A DNA stretch of 8,721 bases from Bacteroidales bacterium 45-6. GTDB taxonomy: Bacteria > Bacteroidota > Bacteroidia > Bacteroidales > Dysgonomonadaceae. The stretch is taken from NCBI GenBank assembly GCA_001897035.1, contig MKRS01000404.1, forward strand, positions 1-8,721, in the 5' to 3' direction. Below the pieces are notes generated by a model. The model had not been told where the DNA came from, made no database searches, and saw only the letters and a list, made by a program, of their open reading frames with translations. The stretch's first letter is position 1. The number at the start of each line of letters is the position of its first letter. The position numbers and the translations under genes were made by a program. Shown in pieces: positions 1-6,481 of this stretch.

Positions 1-456
1 TATGTTCCCGCCGACCGCCGTTCCGTCCAAATGGAGAAGCTGATGGGGGCGCTCTACCGCATTCACACCGACTTCAAGGAGAGCGACTACAGCCGCCTGT
101 TTGTGGAGGTGAAGCAGTCGATTAAGCAGCGGAGCCTGCTGATGCTTTACACAAATTTTGAAACCATGGATTCGCTACGCCGGCAGTTGCCTTACCTCAA
201 GAATATCGCCAAATATCATTTGCTGATCGTGATTTTCTTCGATAATTCGGAACTCAACGAGCTGATAGAAAGGCCTGCAAAAGATGTCAGGGAAGTGTTC
301 GACAAGGTGGTAGCCGAAAAATTTGCCTTCGAGAAACGCGTGATCGTGAACGAATTGAAGAAACACGGCATCCAATCGATCTTGACGCAACCCGAAAACT
401 TGACCTTGGCCTCGATCAATAAATATTTGGAGCTGAAAGCGAGGGGGATGATCTGA
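1..456 (+). CDS. DUF58 domain-containing protein, C-terminal part (5' end outside window)
   Basis: The reading frame is open from the first base and ends at a TGA at 454-456, giving 151 visible residues. An internal ATG at 31 is probably not the true start, because in-frame coding (YVPADRRSVQ) continues upstream of it to the window edge. The segment resembles the C-terminal half of DUF58 proteins: a helix-rich stretch (YRIHTDFKESDYSRLF), a beta-strand with LLMLYTNFE, a helix, then a second strand (HLLIVIFFDNSEL), which fits a von Willebrand A-like fold. DUF58 proteins are usually encoded beside MoxR-type AAA+ ATPases and vWA/BatA-like membrane proteins. Such partners would lie to the left of this window and cannot be seen. 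The exact cellular role is not known for most members. The gene converges with the oxidoreductase on the other strand, with 60 bp between the stops. Confidence 0.8.
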   Translation, partial: YVPADRRSVQMEKLMGALYRIHTDFKESDYSRLFVEVKQSIKQRSLLMLYTNFETMDSLRRQLPYLKNIAKYHLLIVIFFDNSELNELIERPAKDVREVFDKVVAEKFAFEKRVIVNELKKHGIQSILTQPENLTLASINKYLELKARGMI

Positions 457-497
457 TTGTCCATCTCAAAAACTCCAATCGGGTTTTGCCCTCGCTT
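437..497. terminator. possible bidirectional terminator between convergent genes
   Basis: A perfect 9-bp inverted repeat (AAGCGAGGG at 437-445, CCCTCGCTT at 489-497) brackets the end of the DUF58 gene and the convergent spacer. Inside it lies a smaller AAAAC/GTTTT pair around 468-487. On the + strand a run of seven T follows at 512-518. The outer loop is long (43 nt) and the first arm lies inside the coding region, so this is not a textbook intrinsic terminator. The placement between two converging stop codons is what makes the idea plausible. Confidence 0.22.
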
Positions 498-516
498 CCA
501 ACTCTAAATCCTTTTT

Positions 517-1578
517 TTAATAGTAAACACCGAGATTGCTGGCCGAAAAATCGGAGAGTTCATCCAGCCTTCCTTCCTTCACTTTTGTGACCCATTGGTA
601 ATCGTTGATGAGTGCCCTGCCGATGGCCACCAAGTCGAATTCTTCCCGCTCGAAGCGCCGTATTAATTCGGAAAGGTCAGTTTTGGATGATCCTTGACCA
701 GCGAAGGAGGAGAGAAAATCGCTGTTGAGACCAACCGAGCCAACGGTGATGGTTGGCTGTCCCGTTATCTTCTTGGCCCAGCCTGCAAAATTAAGGTCTG
801 ATCCTTCGAATTCCGGCTCCCAAAAACGACGTTGCGAGCAATGAAAAATATCCACCCCTGCTTCCTTCAAGGGGAGCAACCAGTTCTCCATTTCTTTTGG
901 GCTGTGAGCTAACTTGCTATTGTAGTCCTGTTGTTTCCATTGCGAAAGGCGGAGAATGATTGTAAAGTCGTCTCCCACGGCAGCTCTCATGGCCTTCACC
1001 ACGTCCACTGCAAAGCGGCTTCTTTCCTCCAAGGTTTTCCCTCCGTATTCGTCGGTGCGGGTATTGGTAACCTCCCAAAAAAATTGGTCGATCAAGTAAC
1101 CGTGTGCTCCGTGAATCTCTAAGCAGTCGAAGCCAAGTTCCTTGGCCGATTTGGCCGATGCTGCAAACTGACTGATGGTGCCTTCGATGTCTGCTAATGT
1201 CATTGTGGAGGTTTTTTCCATCTCAACCTCGGGGTAGTCCTCGTTCATCCGGGTATCGCCTACATGCCATATCTGGGGCGCGATTTTTCCTCCCTCGCGG
1301 TGAACTGCTTCCGCTACCTTTTTCCATCCTTCCAAAGCCTTTTCCCCGTAAAAATCAGGAATGTCCTTCTCGCTTTTGGATGCCGGGCGGTCGATGACTG
1401 TTCCTTCGGTAATGATTAAGCCGACATTGGATGCCGCTCTTCTGGAATAGTAATCTGCTACCAACTGGGTGGGTACGCCTCCAGGAGATTGAACCCTCGT
1501 CATCGGGGCCATCACCAAGCGGTTGGCTAACTCCAAGTTTTTGTACTTGAATGGGCTGAACAATATCTCTGTATTCAT
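517..1578 (-). CDS. NADH:flavin oxidoreductase / Old Yellow Enzyme family protein
   Basis: Predicted FMN-dependent ene-reductase of the Old Yellow Enzyme family (single TIM barrel, 353 aa, normal length for the NemA-like group). These cytoplasmic enzymes use NAD(P)H to reduce activated C=C bonds or nitro groups; the natural substrate is not known. Visible family hallmarks are the N-terminal MAPMTR (residues 23-28, with Thr27 at the flavin-tuning position), QIWH (102-105), the active-site HGAHGY (His156, His159, Tyr161, matching the His/Asn-or-His pair and Tyr proton donor), Arg210 in ILRL, and the FMN phosphate-binding VGSVG (279-283) and IGRALI (319-324). I placed the start at ATG 1576-1578 because MNTEILFSPF aligns with the start of the barrel. 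An in-frame ATG 35 codons upstream (1683) would add a tail with no family resemblance. No Shine-Dalgarno sequence is evident. It is transcribed towards the DUF58 gene and looks monocistronic. Confidence 0.92.
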   Translation of the reverse strand: MNTEILFSPFKYKNLELANRLVMAPMTRVQSPGGVPTQLVADYYSRRAASNVGLIITEGTVIDRPASKSEKDIPDFYGEKALEGWKKVAEAVHREGGKIAPQIWHVGDTRMNEDYPEVEMEKTSTMTLADIEGTISQFAASAKSAKELGFDCLEIHGAHGYLIDQFFWEVTNTRTDEYGGKTLEERSRFAVDVVKAMRAAVGDDFTIILRLSQWKQQDYNSKLAHSPKEMENWLLPLKEAGVDIFHCSQRRFWEPEFEGSDLNFAGWAKKITGQPTITVGSVGLNSDFLSSFAGQGSSKTDLSELIRRFEREEFDLVAIGRALINDYQWVTKVKEGRLDELSDFSASNLGVYY

Positions 1579-1889
1579 TTTGGAAATATTTAGATGATTA
1601 AAAAAATGCTTACGCAAAGGAACAAATTGTTGTGGAATCCGATTACAAAACAACATTAAGTGATAAGGACTTTTCTGTAACAAATATGTGTCTGGCTTTG
1701 TTCTGTTTTTTTGTTTCAGATAGGGTGGGCGGGGGTGTTTTTTTTATTGTAAATCAATTGTATATCACGGATAAAGATGTTAAGTCGAAGCTGATAGCCA
1801 ATAGCTTTAAGTCATTAGCTAATAGCAGAAGGCCATATTTTGCGCTAAAAAAATACGGCAATTTTTTTGTGTGCTTATGATATAGGAAC
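1579..1889. other. 311-bp intergenic region upstream of the oxidoreductase gene
   Basis: No gene is supported here. The left part (1579-1780) should hold the oxidoreductase promoter on the minus strand. One imperfect match to the Bacteroidota -7 box (TTCCTTTG, consensus TAnnTTTG) lies near 1613-1620, but the TTTG upstream of it is about 23 nt away, longer than the usual 19-21, so I do not call it. A G-rich stretch at 1723-1735 followed by a run of T lies on the + strand. The right part (1788-1862) is a copy of the dispersed repeat described separately. Any continuation of the repeat upstream of the oxidoreductase is 3' to the acyltransferase stop. Confidence 0.6.
1788..1862 (+). repeat. dispersed intergenic repeat, copy A
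   Basis: This copy begins AAGCTGATAGC, contains GCTAATAGC (1818-1826) and continues through AAGGC, a CATATTTTGC box, and AAAAATACGGCAA. The same blocks occur in the same order in copy B at 2755-2840, where the middle part is longer. The core shared with the other copies is 1788-1843. GCTGATAGC (1790-1798) and GCTAATAGC (1818-1826) can pair with one wobble and one mismatch. It begins 46 nt after the acyltransferase stop codon when read in the direction of transcription, so it would be part of the 3' untranslated region. Confidence 0.7.
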
Positions 1890-2714
1890 CTATTTTTTTC
1901 TCATCCCATACACTTCTTTTCTCACCACCTCGACCCATTCCTCCAACGGTCTGCTGTCGTCAAAATGCTCCCACCTGATTGGTTTTCCGATATGCAGGGT
2001 GACGGATTTTCCCCGTTGTTTGAAAAACTCCTTGGCGAAGAGGCACACTTCGAAGTTGACGGGGAAGCGGATCGATTTGCGGAGGGTTTCGAGGAAGTAG
2101 AACAAGGACGAGTTGCGCGCCTCAAAGTAGAGGGGCACTACATTGCGGTGATGTTGCACGGCGGCTTTCAGAAAGCCTTTCCGCCAAGGGTGGTCGATGA
2201 TTTCTCCCCGTTTTTTGAAGGAAGTCACTCCGGCCGGAAAGGTGATCAGGTGGTAATCGCTTTCGTAAAATTCGTGAATGGACTTCACGTTCTGCTTTGT
2301 TTGGAGACGTTTTCGGTGGATGGGAAGAAACATCTCCTTCAGAGGTTCGAGCACGCACAGCAATTCGTTGGCGTAAAATTTTAGTTTGCCATCGTATTGG
2401 TGGCCCAGTACGTGTGCGATGCAGATGGCTTCGATTCCCCCTTGTGGATGGTTGCTTGCGAAAATCAGTTTGCAGCCATCCGTCGGCAGGTTTTCGATCC
2501 CCACCACCTGGCAGTTCACGCGCATCGACCGCATACAGGAGTCGATGAATTCCATGTTTTTTTTGCCGGGTGCATCTGCAAACAGTTGGTTGATCTGCTT
2601 CTCGCAAATGAAGTACCTCAGCAGTTGGATGGCCCATCCGGGGAATTTCTTGTCAGGATACCTTTCTTCCAGCCATTTGGCTGTATCTAATTTTGCTATT
2701 TTCTCCGATTGCAT
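1890..2714 (-). CDS. PlsC-like lysophospholipid / 1-acylglycerol-3-phosphate-type acyltransferase
   Basis: Predicted membrane-associated O-acyltransferase of the PlsC/LPLAT superfamily (274 aa), transferring an acyl chain to a lyso-lipid. It most resembles the Bacteroidota group often found beside a hemolysin-like N-acyltransferase, to which the glycine-lipid enzyme GlsA belongs. Visible blocks are SNHPQGGIE (residues 87-95, block I, His89), FLPIHRKR (129-136, block II), the FPAG motif (159-162, block III) and VVPLYFEARNSSLFY (192-206, block IV). The acidic residue of block I is Glu95 where relatives usually have Asp. The ATG at 2712-2714 gives a full-length N-terminus. There is no signal peptide and no strong membrane helix. 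It lies downstream of the glycosyltransferase block on the same strand, separated by a 143-bp spacer with a repeat, so co-transcription is possible but unproven. No GNAT partner lies next to it. Its true acceptor lipid cannot be read from the sequence. Confidence 0.85.
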   Translation of the reverse strand: MQSEKIAKLDTAKWLEERYPDKKFPGWAIQLLRYFICEKQINQLFADAPGKKNMEFIDSCMRSMRVNCQVVGIENLPTDGCKLIFASNHPQGGIEAICIAHVLGHQYDGKLKFYANELLCVLEPLKEMFLPIHRKRLQTKQNVKSIHEFYESDYHLITFPAGVTSFKKRGEIIDHPWRKGFLKAAVQHHRNVVPLYFEARNSSLFYFLETLRKSIRFPVNFEVCLFAKEFFKQRGKSVTLHIGKPIRWEHFDDSRPLEEWVEVVRKEVYGMRKK

Positions 2715-2754
2715 TTCTTAAGTAATGGGAATTATTTATAGTCGTAAAATGTGT

Positions 2755-2850
2755 AAGCTGATAGCTTTTAGCCATTAGCCTTTTCTAAAAGCTATCGGCT
2801 AATAGCTAAAGGCTGTACTTTGCTTTTAAAAATACGACAACTTATTTTTG
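2755..2850 (+). repeat. dispersed intergenic repeat, copy B (longest and most structured)
   Basis: Same block order as copy A: AAGCTGATAGC (2755-2765), a longer middle section, GCTAATAGC (2798-2806), AAAGGC, TGTACTTTGC (2814-2823) and AAAAATACGACAA (2828-2840). The core shared with the inverted copy C is 2755-2823. The similarity to copy A continues weakly into a T-rich tail. It fills most of the spacer between the downstream end of the second glycosyltransferase (stop at 2858) and the acyltransferase start (2714), with the core beginning 34 nt after the stop. Confidence 0.75.
2756..2800. other. 16-bp inverted repeat able to form a stable stem-loop, inside copy B
   Basis: The arms are 2756-2771 and 2785-2800, complementary at 15 of 16 positions with the remaining one a possible wobble (G opposite T on the + strand). 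They enclose a 13-nt loop. A second complementary pair, AGCCATTAGCC (2770-2780) and GGCTAATAGCT (2797-2807), overlaps the first, so two alternative folds compete. In the transcript of the glycosyltransferase block the hairpin would sit between two coding regions. No strong U-run follows on the minus strand, so an intrinsic terminator is not the obvious reading. A 3'-end stabilising structure or a REP-like element would fit better. Confidence 0.65.
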
Positions 2851-2857
2851 CAATTAC

Positions 2858-4093
2858 TTACTTAATATGATTTTCAGTCAAAACAAACTCTTGTTTTTGA
2901 ATTTCAAAACTCGGAATCGGGTTTGCAATGATTTCTTCTTCCACCATGCTTTGGAATAGGTTGAAATATTCGGTCACCATTTTGTCCCAATTATAGTTTT
3001 GCTTTGTGAAACCGCAGAATTTGTCTTGCTGTACTTTGTATTTTTCCTTGTTTTTCACAAACTCGCACAGGCGTTCCTTCCAAGCCATGGCATCTCCCGA
3101 GGGAAGAAGCAGACCATTTCGCTCGTCTTGTATTGCATCCGGAATACCGTCCACATTGGCTGCAAACACGAGGGCTTTGTTCACCGATGCCTCCAAGCAG
3201 ACTAATCCGAAGCCTTCCATGTCGCCTTCAATATGTATGTTGGGCATCAGGAAAGCATCCGCATGTTGTAGCAGCAGGCTTATTTCGCTCGAAGCGAGCT
3301 TGCCGAAATGGGTCACGTTAGGATAGCTTTTCAGTACCTTCCTGATTTCCCTTTCGTCGGATGCGTAGCCTAAAAAGAGCATGAGTTTGTCACGAAAACC
3401 CTTTGGCAGGAGATAGATGAGTCTTTCTCTCCAAGATGGCTCGAACCGAAATGGGCCGGCCATCAGCAGGTAGAATTCATCGCTGTCCAATAGCGGCAAC
3501 ACTTGGTTCGCAAACCACGAAAAGCCTTTTCGCGACACGGCTCTGCCAAGAATCATCAGCGTGGTCTTGCCCGAAAGGACGAGTCCTTTTTCCGAGAGCC
3601 AGCTTTGAAACTCTTCGGCACTATGGGCCGGAATCGCATCTACGCAGACCCCGTTGGGGATGACTGTCATTTTTTCGGGAGATATCCCCAGCTCTACAGC
3701 CTTGCGAGCTGTGGCGTTGCTCACTGCGGCAAAACGGTGGAATCGGTTTAACCGTTTGAAGATATATTGGTGATAGATAGAACTGGGGAACACCACATCC
3801 AGTCCGTGCAGTGTGACAACATACTGTATGCCGCTTTTCAAAGGCAGGAAAATGCAAAAAGAGGCGACCAGTGCGTCGTTGAAGTGGATAACGTCGATAG
3901 CGGGATGTTCGAGGCAAAGTGTCCTGATCCGCTTGTAGAGAAGAAGGAAAAATTGCAATTTAGGCTCTCTCCTTTCGTAAACTAAGCGGTGTGTCCGGCA
4001 TCTTTTCTCCATGCCGACCACCAGCTCCATGCTTTGTTTTTCCATCCCTCCCGTATTGGGGGGAAACTTATGACTGACAAATAATACTTCCAC
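2858..4093 (-). CDS. glycosyltransferase family 4 (GT-B fold), second enzyme of the block
   Basis: Predicted retaining glycosyltransferase of the GT4 family (411 aa), expected to move a sugar from a nucleotide-sugar donor onto an acceptor at the cytoplasmic face. The N-terminal Rossmann domain begins EVLFVSHKFPPNTGGMEKQ with the glycine-rich loop at residues 15-16, followed by TLHGLD (94-99) and VIPNGV (144-149). The C-terminal donor-binding domain shows GRAVSRKGF (183-191, Arg184 and Lys189 for donor phosphates) and the E-x7-E motif (Glu293, Glu301). After the usual last helix there is an extra, poorly conserved tail of about 22 residues. The start is a GTG at 4091-4093: no in-frame ATG precedes it before a stop, and a start at Met17 would remove the essential glycine loop. 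It lies 17 bp after the membrane-protein stop, so co-transcription is very likely. Donor and acceptor cannot be told from the sequence. Confidence 0.9.
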   Translation of the reverse strand: MEVLFVSHKFPPNTGGMEKQSMELVVGMEKRCRTHRLVYERREPKLQFFLLLYKRIRTLCLEHPAIDVIHFNDALVASFCIFLPLKSGIQYVVTLHGLDVVFPSSIYHQYIFKRLNRFHRFAAVSNATARKAVELGISPEKMTVIPNGVCVDAIPAHSAEEFQSWLSEKGLVLSGKTTLMILGRAVSRKGFSWFANQVLPLLDSDEFYLLMAGPFRFEPSWRERLIYLLPKGFRDKLMLFLGYASDEREIRKVLKSYPNVTHFGKLASSEISLLLQHADAFLMPNIHIEGDMEGFGLVCLEASVNKALVFAANVDGIPDAIQDERNGLLLPSGDAMAWKERLCEFVKNKEKYKVQQDKFCGFTKQNYNWDKMVTEYFNLFQSMVEEEIIANPIPSFEIQKQEFVLTENHIK

Positions 4094-4096
4094 TAT

Positions 4097-4101
4097 CTCC
4101 C
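4097..4101 (-). promoter_or_regulatory. GGGAG, possible ribosome binding site for the GTG-started glycosyltransferase
   Basis: On the minus strand GGGAG stands 3 nt before the GTG at 4091-4093. The spacing is shorter than ideal, and Shine-Dalgarno pairing matters less in Bacteroidota, so the effect is uncertain. It is noted because it supports a GTG start that would otherwise be easy to miss. Confidence 0.4.
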
Positions 4102-4110
4102 AACTTGTTG

Positions 4111-5094
4111 TTAACTCAATTTAGCCCGTTTTTGTCCCTGCCTTATCCCGATATAAAACAGGAGGGCGATCCCGCTCCAGAACAACTGCCTTGCCCGCCG
4201 AAGTATCGAGACTGATAGCCATAGCCCTGCCGAATTCAACTTCATGAGGTACAAAGCCAGTTTGTTGATTAACTCTTCCGCACCGATTTGCCCGGGAATG
4301 AAAGCCACTGCCGACTTGGAGACGACTATCAATGTGTCGAGGAACAAGCCGTCCCAGATTCCGATGTGGTATCCTAATGCGTTGATGATGAAATACAGTT
4401 CGAGCGAACCCATGATCCAGTGGAGCGTGAAAAAGACGAACGCCAACGCTGCCTTCCGGGGCTGGTTTTGGATGTATTTCGCTAATGACGAACGCATTTG
4501 GCGGATGCGGTGGGCTTGGTGCTGCCACTTCTTGTCGAAGGAGCCTGTATGCTCGTTTTTCCCTTTTTTCAGAATCAGAAAGGTTAGCAGTCCCGCCATA
4601 ATCAGAAATACGACGAACGTGCCGTACAGGATATTCCTGAGCGGGTCGGACATCTTCTGCGAATGTCCCGACATAAACCAGCCTATCACCACCAATAAGA
4701 GAATCATCTGGCTGATAATCATCATTATTCGGCTCAGTAGCACCGATTTGTAGGCCACCTCTCGGCTTATTCCCGACTGGATGAGCATGTCGGCATTGTA
4801 TATTTCGCCAGCCACAGCTCCCGACGGATTGAATATCGTGATGACATTGCAGATGTGCCTAAGCGCAAACAGACGCGGAAGCGAGGGCATCGTGTCCGAA
4901 TCAATACAGTACTTCCAGCCCAGTGCTCCCAAGATATATGCGAGGAACGTGCTAATCAGGATCAGCAATATGTGGTAGTTGAGCCGTTCTATCTGCGCAA
5001 TGGATTCACGAATATCGGTGGTTCTCAGAAAAAGAAACAGGCTGACAATGACTGAAATAATGAAGACTACCCGTACCGTTTTGTTCATCCTCAT
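4111..5094 (-). CDS. PF03706-type multi-spanning membrane protein (lysylphosphatidylglycerol synthase TM region / flippase-like)
   Basis: Integral inner-membrane protein (327 aa) of the family that includes the N-terminal membrane region of MprF and the archaeal AglD membrane domain; many are annotated flippase-like. No aminoacyl-transferase domain is present, so it is not a lysyl-PG synthase. Hydrophobic segments are visible at about residues 9-23, 42-59, 122-141, 155-175, 215-238, 247-267 and 301-317. Family-typical features are FNPSGAVAGEIYNA (88-101) and AFIPGQIGAEE (264-274), matching the conserved Pro-Gly...Glu turn. The start ATG (5092-5094) shares its A with the TGA of the preceding glycosyltransferase (TGATG), which indicates translational coupling; an ATG two codons later is an alternative. 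Lying between two GT4 genes, it probably handles their lipid acceptor or product, by transport or by scaffolding. That role is inferred from context. Confidence 0.82.
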   Translation of the reverse strand: MRMNKTVRVVFIISVIVSLFLFLRTTDIRESIAQIERLNYHILLILISTFLAYILGALGWKYCIDSDTMPSLPRLFALRHICNVITIFNPSGAVAGEIYNADMLIQSGISREVAYKSVLLSRIMMIISQMILLLVVIGWFMSGHSQKMSDPLRNILYGTFVVFLIMAGLLTFLILKKGKNEHTGSFDKKWQHQAHRIRQMRSSLAKYIQNQPRKAALAFVFFTLHWIMGSLELYFIINALGYHIGIWDGLFLDTLIVVSKSAVAFIPGQIGAEELINKLALYLMKLNSAGLWLSVSILRRARQLFWSGIALLFYIGIRQGQKRAKLS

Positions 5095-6269
5095 CAGATG
5101 GCGGATATTTTCTCGGGAAGGAATTTCAAGTCTTCAAAATATTCCTTGGCCAATGTTTCCCAAGTGTATTTCCGGCTTGTCTCCACGGCTTGGTGCGACA
5201 ACATTTGTGCCAGTTCGGGGTTTTTGAGTATTTCCCATATCCTGTTCAGGAAATCCTGCGCATTGTCTTGCTCACATCGATAGCCGTTGTAGCCATCCTC
5301 AATGAAATCCCGGCTACCTCCACCGTTCGCCACCACGCAGGGTAAGCCTGAAGCCAAGGCTTCCAGTACCACATTCCCGAATGTTTCGGTGGTGGATGGG
5401 AACAAGAAGACATCGCAAGAAGCATAAACGTTGGCCAACTGCTCGTGTCCCATAAACCCTAAGAAATGGGCGTTGGGCATCTGTTTTTCCATCTCTTCGC
5501 GTGCCACACCGTCGCCTACCACGATGAAGTTGTATTTCAAATGGAGTTGCTCTGCTAATTTATATAGATCGATGACTATCTGCACGTTCTTTTCCCACAC
5601 CAATCGGCTTACGAAAAGAATGCAGGGGTTGGCGTTTCCGGTTATTTTTTGCACCAAGTCAGTATTTCTGCGGTTGGGAGAAAACACCTTCCGGTCGATT
5701 CCGCGCTGCCACAATTTCAATATCTCAGGACGGATGCCGGTTGCATGGAGTTCCTTTATCATTGTTTTTGAAGGCACATACACGATGTCGCACTGGTTGT
5801 AGAATGTTCTCAACGAGTTCTTCAGTTTGTCCTTAGTGAAATCAATCAGGAATGGAAAGCTCTTCACATAATAATCCACGTAGCTCACGAAATGGGTGTG
5901 GTAGATCGAAATCACTGGCAATCCCATTTTCCGGGCTGTTTTCATGGCAAAGTTTCCCAGCAGCGAAGGAGTGGCGATATGTACGATGTCGGGGGAGAAA
6001 GCCTCGATGTGGGCTTCCAAACCGGCTTTTTGAAAAAATGTGGTGGCAAAACGATAGCTTTTGTTGCCCGGCACGCTGAGCGACATCACACGCATGCACT
6101 TGAATCCCGCAATTCGTTCCGGCCCTGTGCCGCACACAAATAGAAATTCGAATTTGTCTGACGGAATTCTGTTGATGAGTTGATACATCGTCCGGGAAGC
6201 CCCGTCGAAATCTTCGATCAACATGTCGGCAAAAAATGCGACTTTCACCTTGTTCGTAGTTGTTTTCAT
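5094..6269 (-). CDS. glycosyltransferase family 4, MgtA/SqdX-like, first gene of the block
   Basis: Predicted retaining GT4 glycosyltransferase (391 aa, normal family length). It resembles the subgroup that contains glycolipid enzymes such as MgtA and SqdX, by the combination of FFADMLIEDFDGASRT near the N-terminus (residues 12-27), YHTHFVSYVDYY (123-134), WQRGIDRKVFSP (187-198), SRLVWEKN (221-228, Arg222 and Lys227 for donor phosphates) and TETFGNVVLEALASGLP (294-310, E-x7-E with Glu295 and Glu303). Members often add glucose, mannose or sulfoquinovose to diacylglycerol-type lipids; the sugar used here is not readable. The ATG at 6267-6269 has GAGGAA just upstream. Its stop overlaps the start of the membrane protein by one base. 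As the first gene of the unit, its promoter should lie in 6270-6481. Confidence 0.9.
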   Translation of the reverse strand: MKTTTNKVKVAFFADMLIEDFDGASRTMYQLINRIPSDKFEFLFVCGTGPERIAGFKCMRVMSLSVPGNKSYRFATTFFQKAGLEAHIEAFSPDIVHIATPSLLGNFAMKTARKMGLPVISIYHTHFVSYVDYYVKSFPFLIDFTKDKLKNSLRTFYNQCDIVYVPSKTMIKELHATGIRPEILKLWQRGIDRKVFSPNRRNTDLVQKITGNANPCILFVSRLVWEKNVQIVIDLYKLAEQLHLKYNFIVVGDGVAREEMEKQMPNAHFLGFMGHEQLANVYASCDVFLFPSTTETFGNVVLEALASGLPCVVANGGGSRDFIEDGYNGYRCEQDNAQDFLNRIWEILKNPELAQMLSHQAVETSRKYTWETLAKEYFEDLKFLPEKISAI

Positions 6270-6481
6270 CGTTCCTCAAATAAGTTTATCCGCGAATTTG
6301 TTCGCCATATTTATTTATGACAAAGAAAGTCTTGAAATGTTAAGTTACGATAACAATACGGTCAACAAGTCATGAAGAGGTTCGGGTGTATCCGTAAGTT
6401 GCCAGATATACCGACGGCTGGAAACCGCCAAGAACTTTGCATCAAGCTAAACCCCCGTGGTCTCTTTCAATAGATTAAAAT
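6270..6481. other. 212-bp intergenic region upstream of the glycosyltransferase block
   Basis: It holds the leader of the glycosyltransferase unit and the 3' flank of the hydrolase gene. A 5-bp hairpin with a 4-nt loop (GCGAA/TTCGC, 6292-6305) lies in the expected leader. A box TTTCTTTG on the minus strand (about 6320-6327) is one base off the Bacteroidota -7 consensus TAnnTTTG, but no TTTG or TTG lies at the expected 19-21 nt upstream, so no promoter is called. The stretch 6361-6480 is richer in GC than the other spacers and has short open frames on both strands (33 codons on +, 6372-6473; about 26 codons on -). Neither looks like a gene. Confidence 0.5.
6272..6277 (-). promoter_or_regulatory. 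GAGGAA, possible ribosome binding site of the first glycosyltransferase
   Basis: On the minus strand the sequence TGAGGAACG directly precedes the ATG at 6267-6269. The GAGG core is 4 nt from the start, slightly closer than optimal. Most other starts in this window have no such purine run. Confidence 0.4.

Noticed and set aside
1579..1683. 35-codon N-terminal extension of the oxidoreductase up to an ATG at 1683
   Set aside because: The added residues have no resemblance to the family, and the ATG at 1578 begins exactly at the conserved start of the barrel.
1723..1740. G-rich run with a following T stretch, as a G-quadruplex or terminator
   Set aside because: Only three G-tracts are present, so a three-tetrad quadruplex cannot form, and there is no hairpin before the T run on the + strand.
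1965..2384. Long + strand open frame (139 codons) inside the acyltransferase gene
   Set aside because: It lies wholly antisense to a gene with clear family motifs and resembles no known protein, so it is a shadow frame.
2756..2800. The strong stem in copy B as a classical intrinsic terminator
   Set aside because: No clear U-run follows the stem on the minus strand, so it lacks the usual terminator tail.
1788..2850. Repeat copies A and B as a CRISPR array
   Set aside because: Only two copies lie near each other, almost 1 kb apart with a gene between them. They are degenerate, and there are no regular spacers or cas genes.
6372..6473. 33-codon open frame on the + strand in the 6270-6481 spacer
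   Set aside because: There is no ribosome binding site and no recognisable motif, and a competing frame lies on the other strand. Chance is the simplest explanation.
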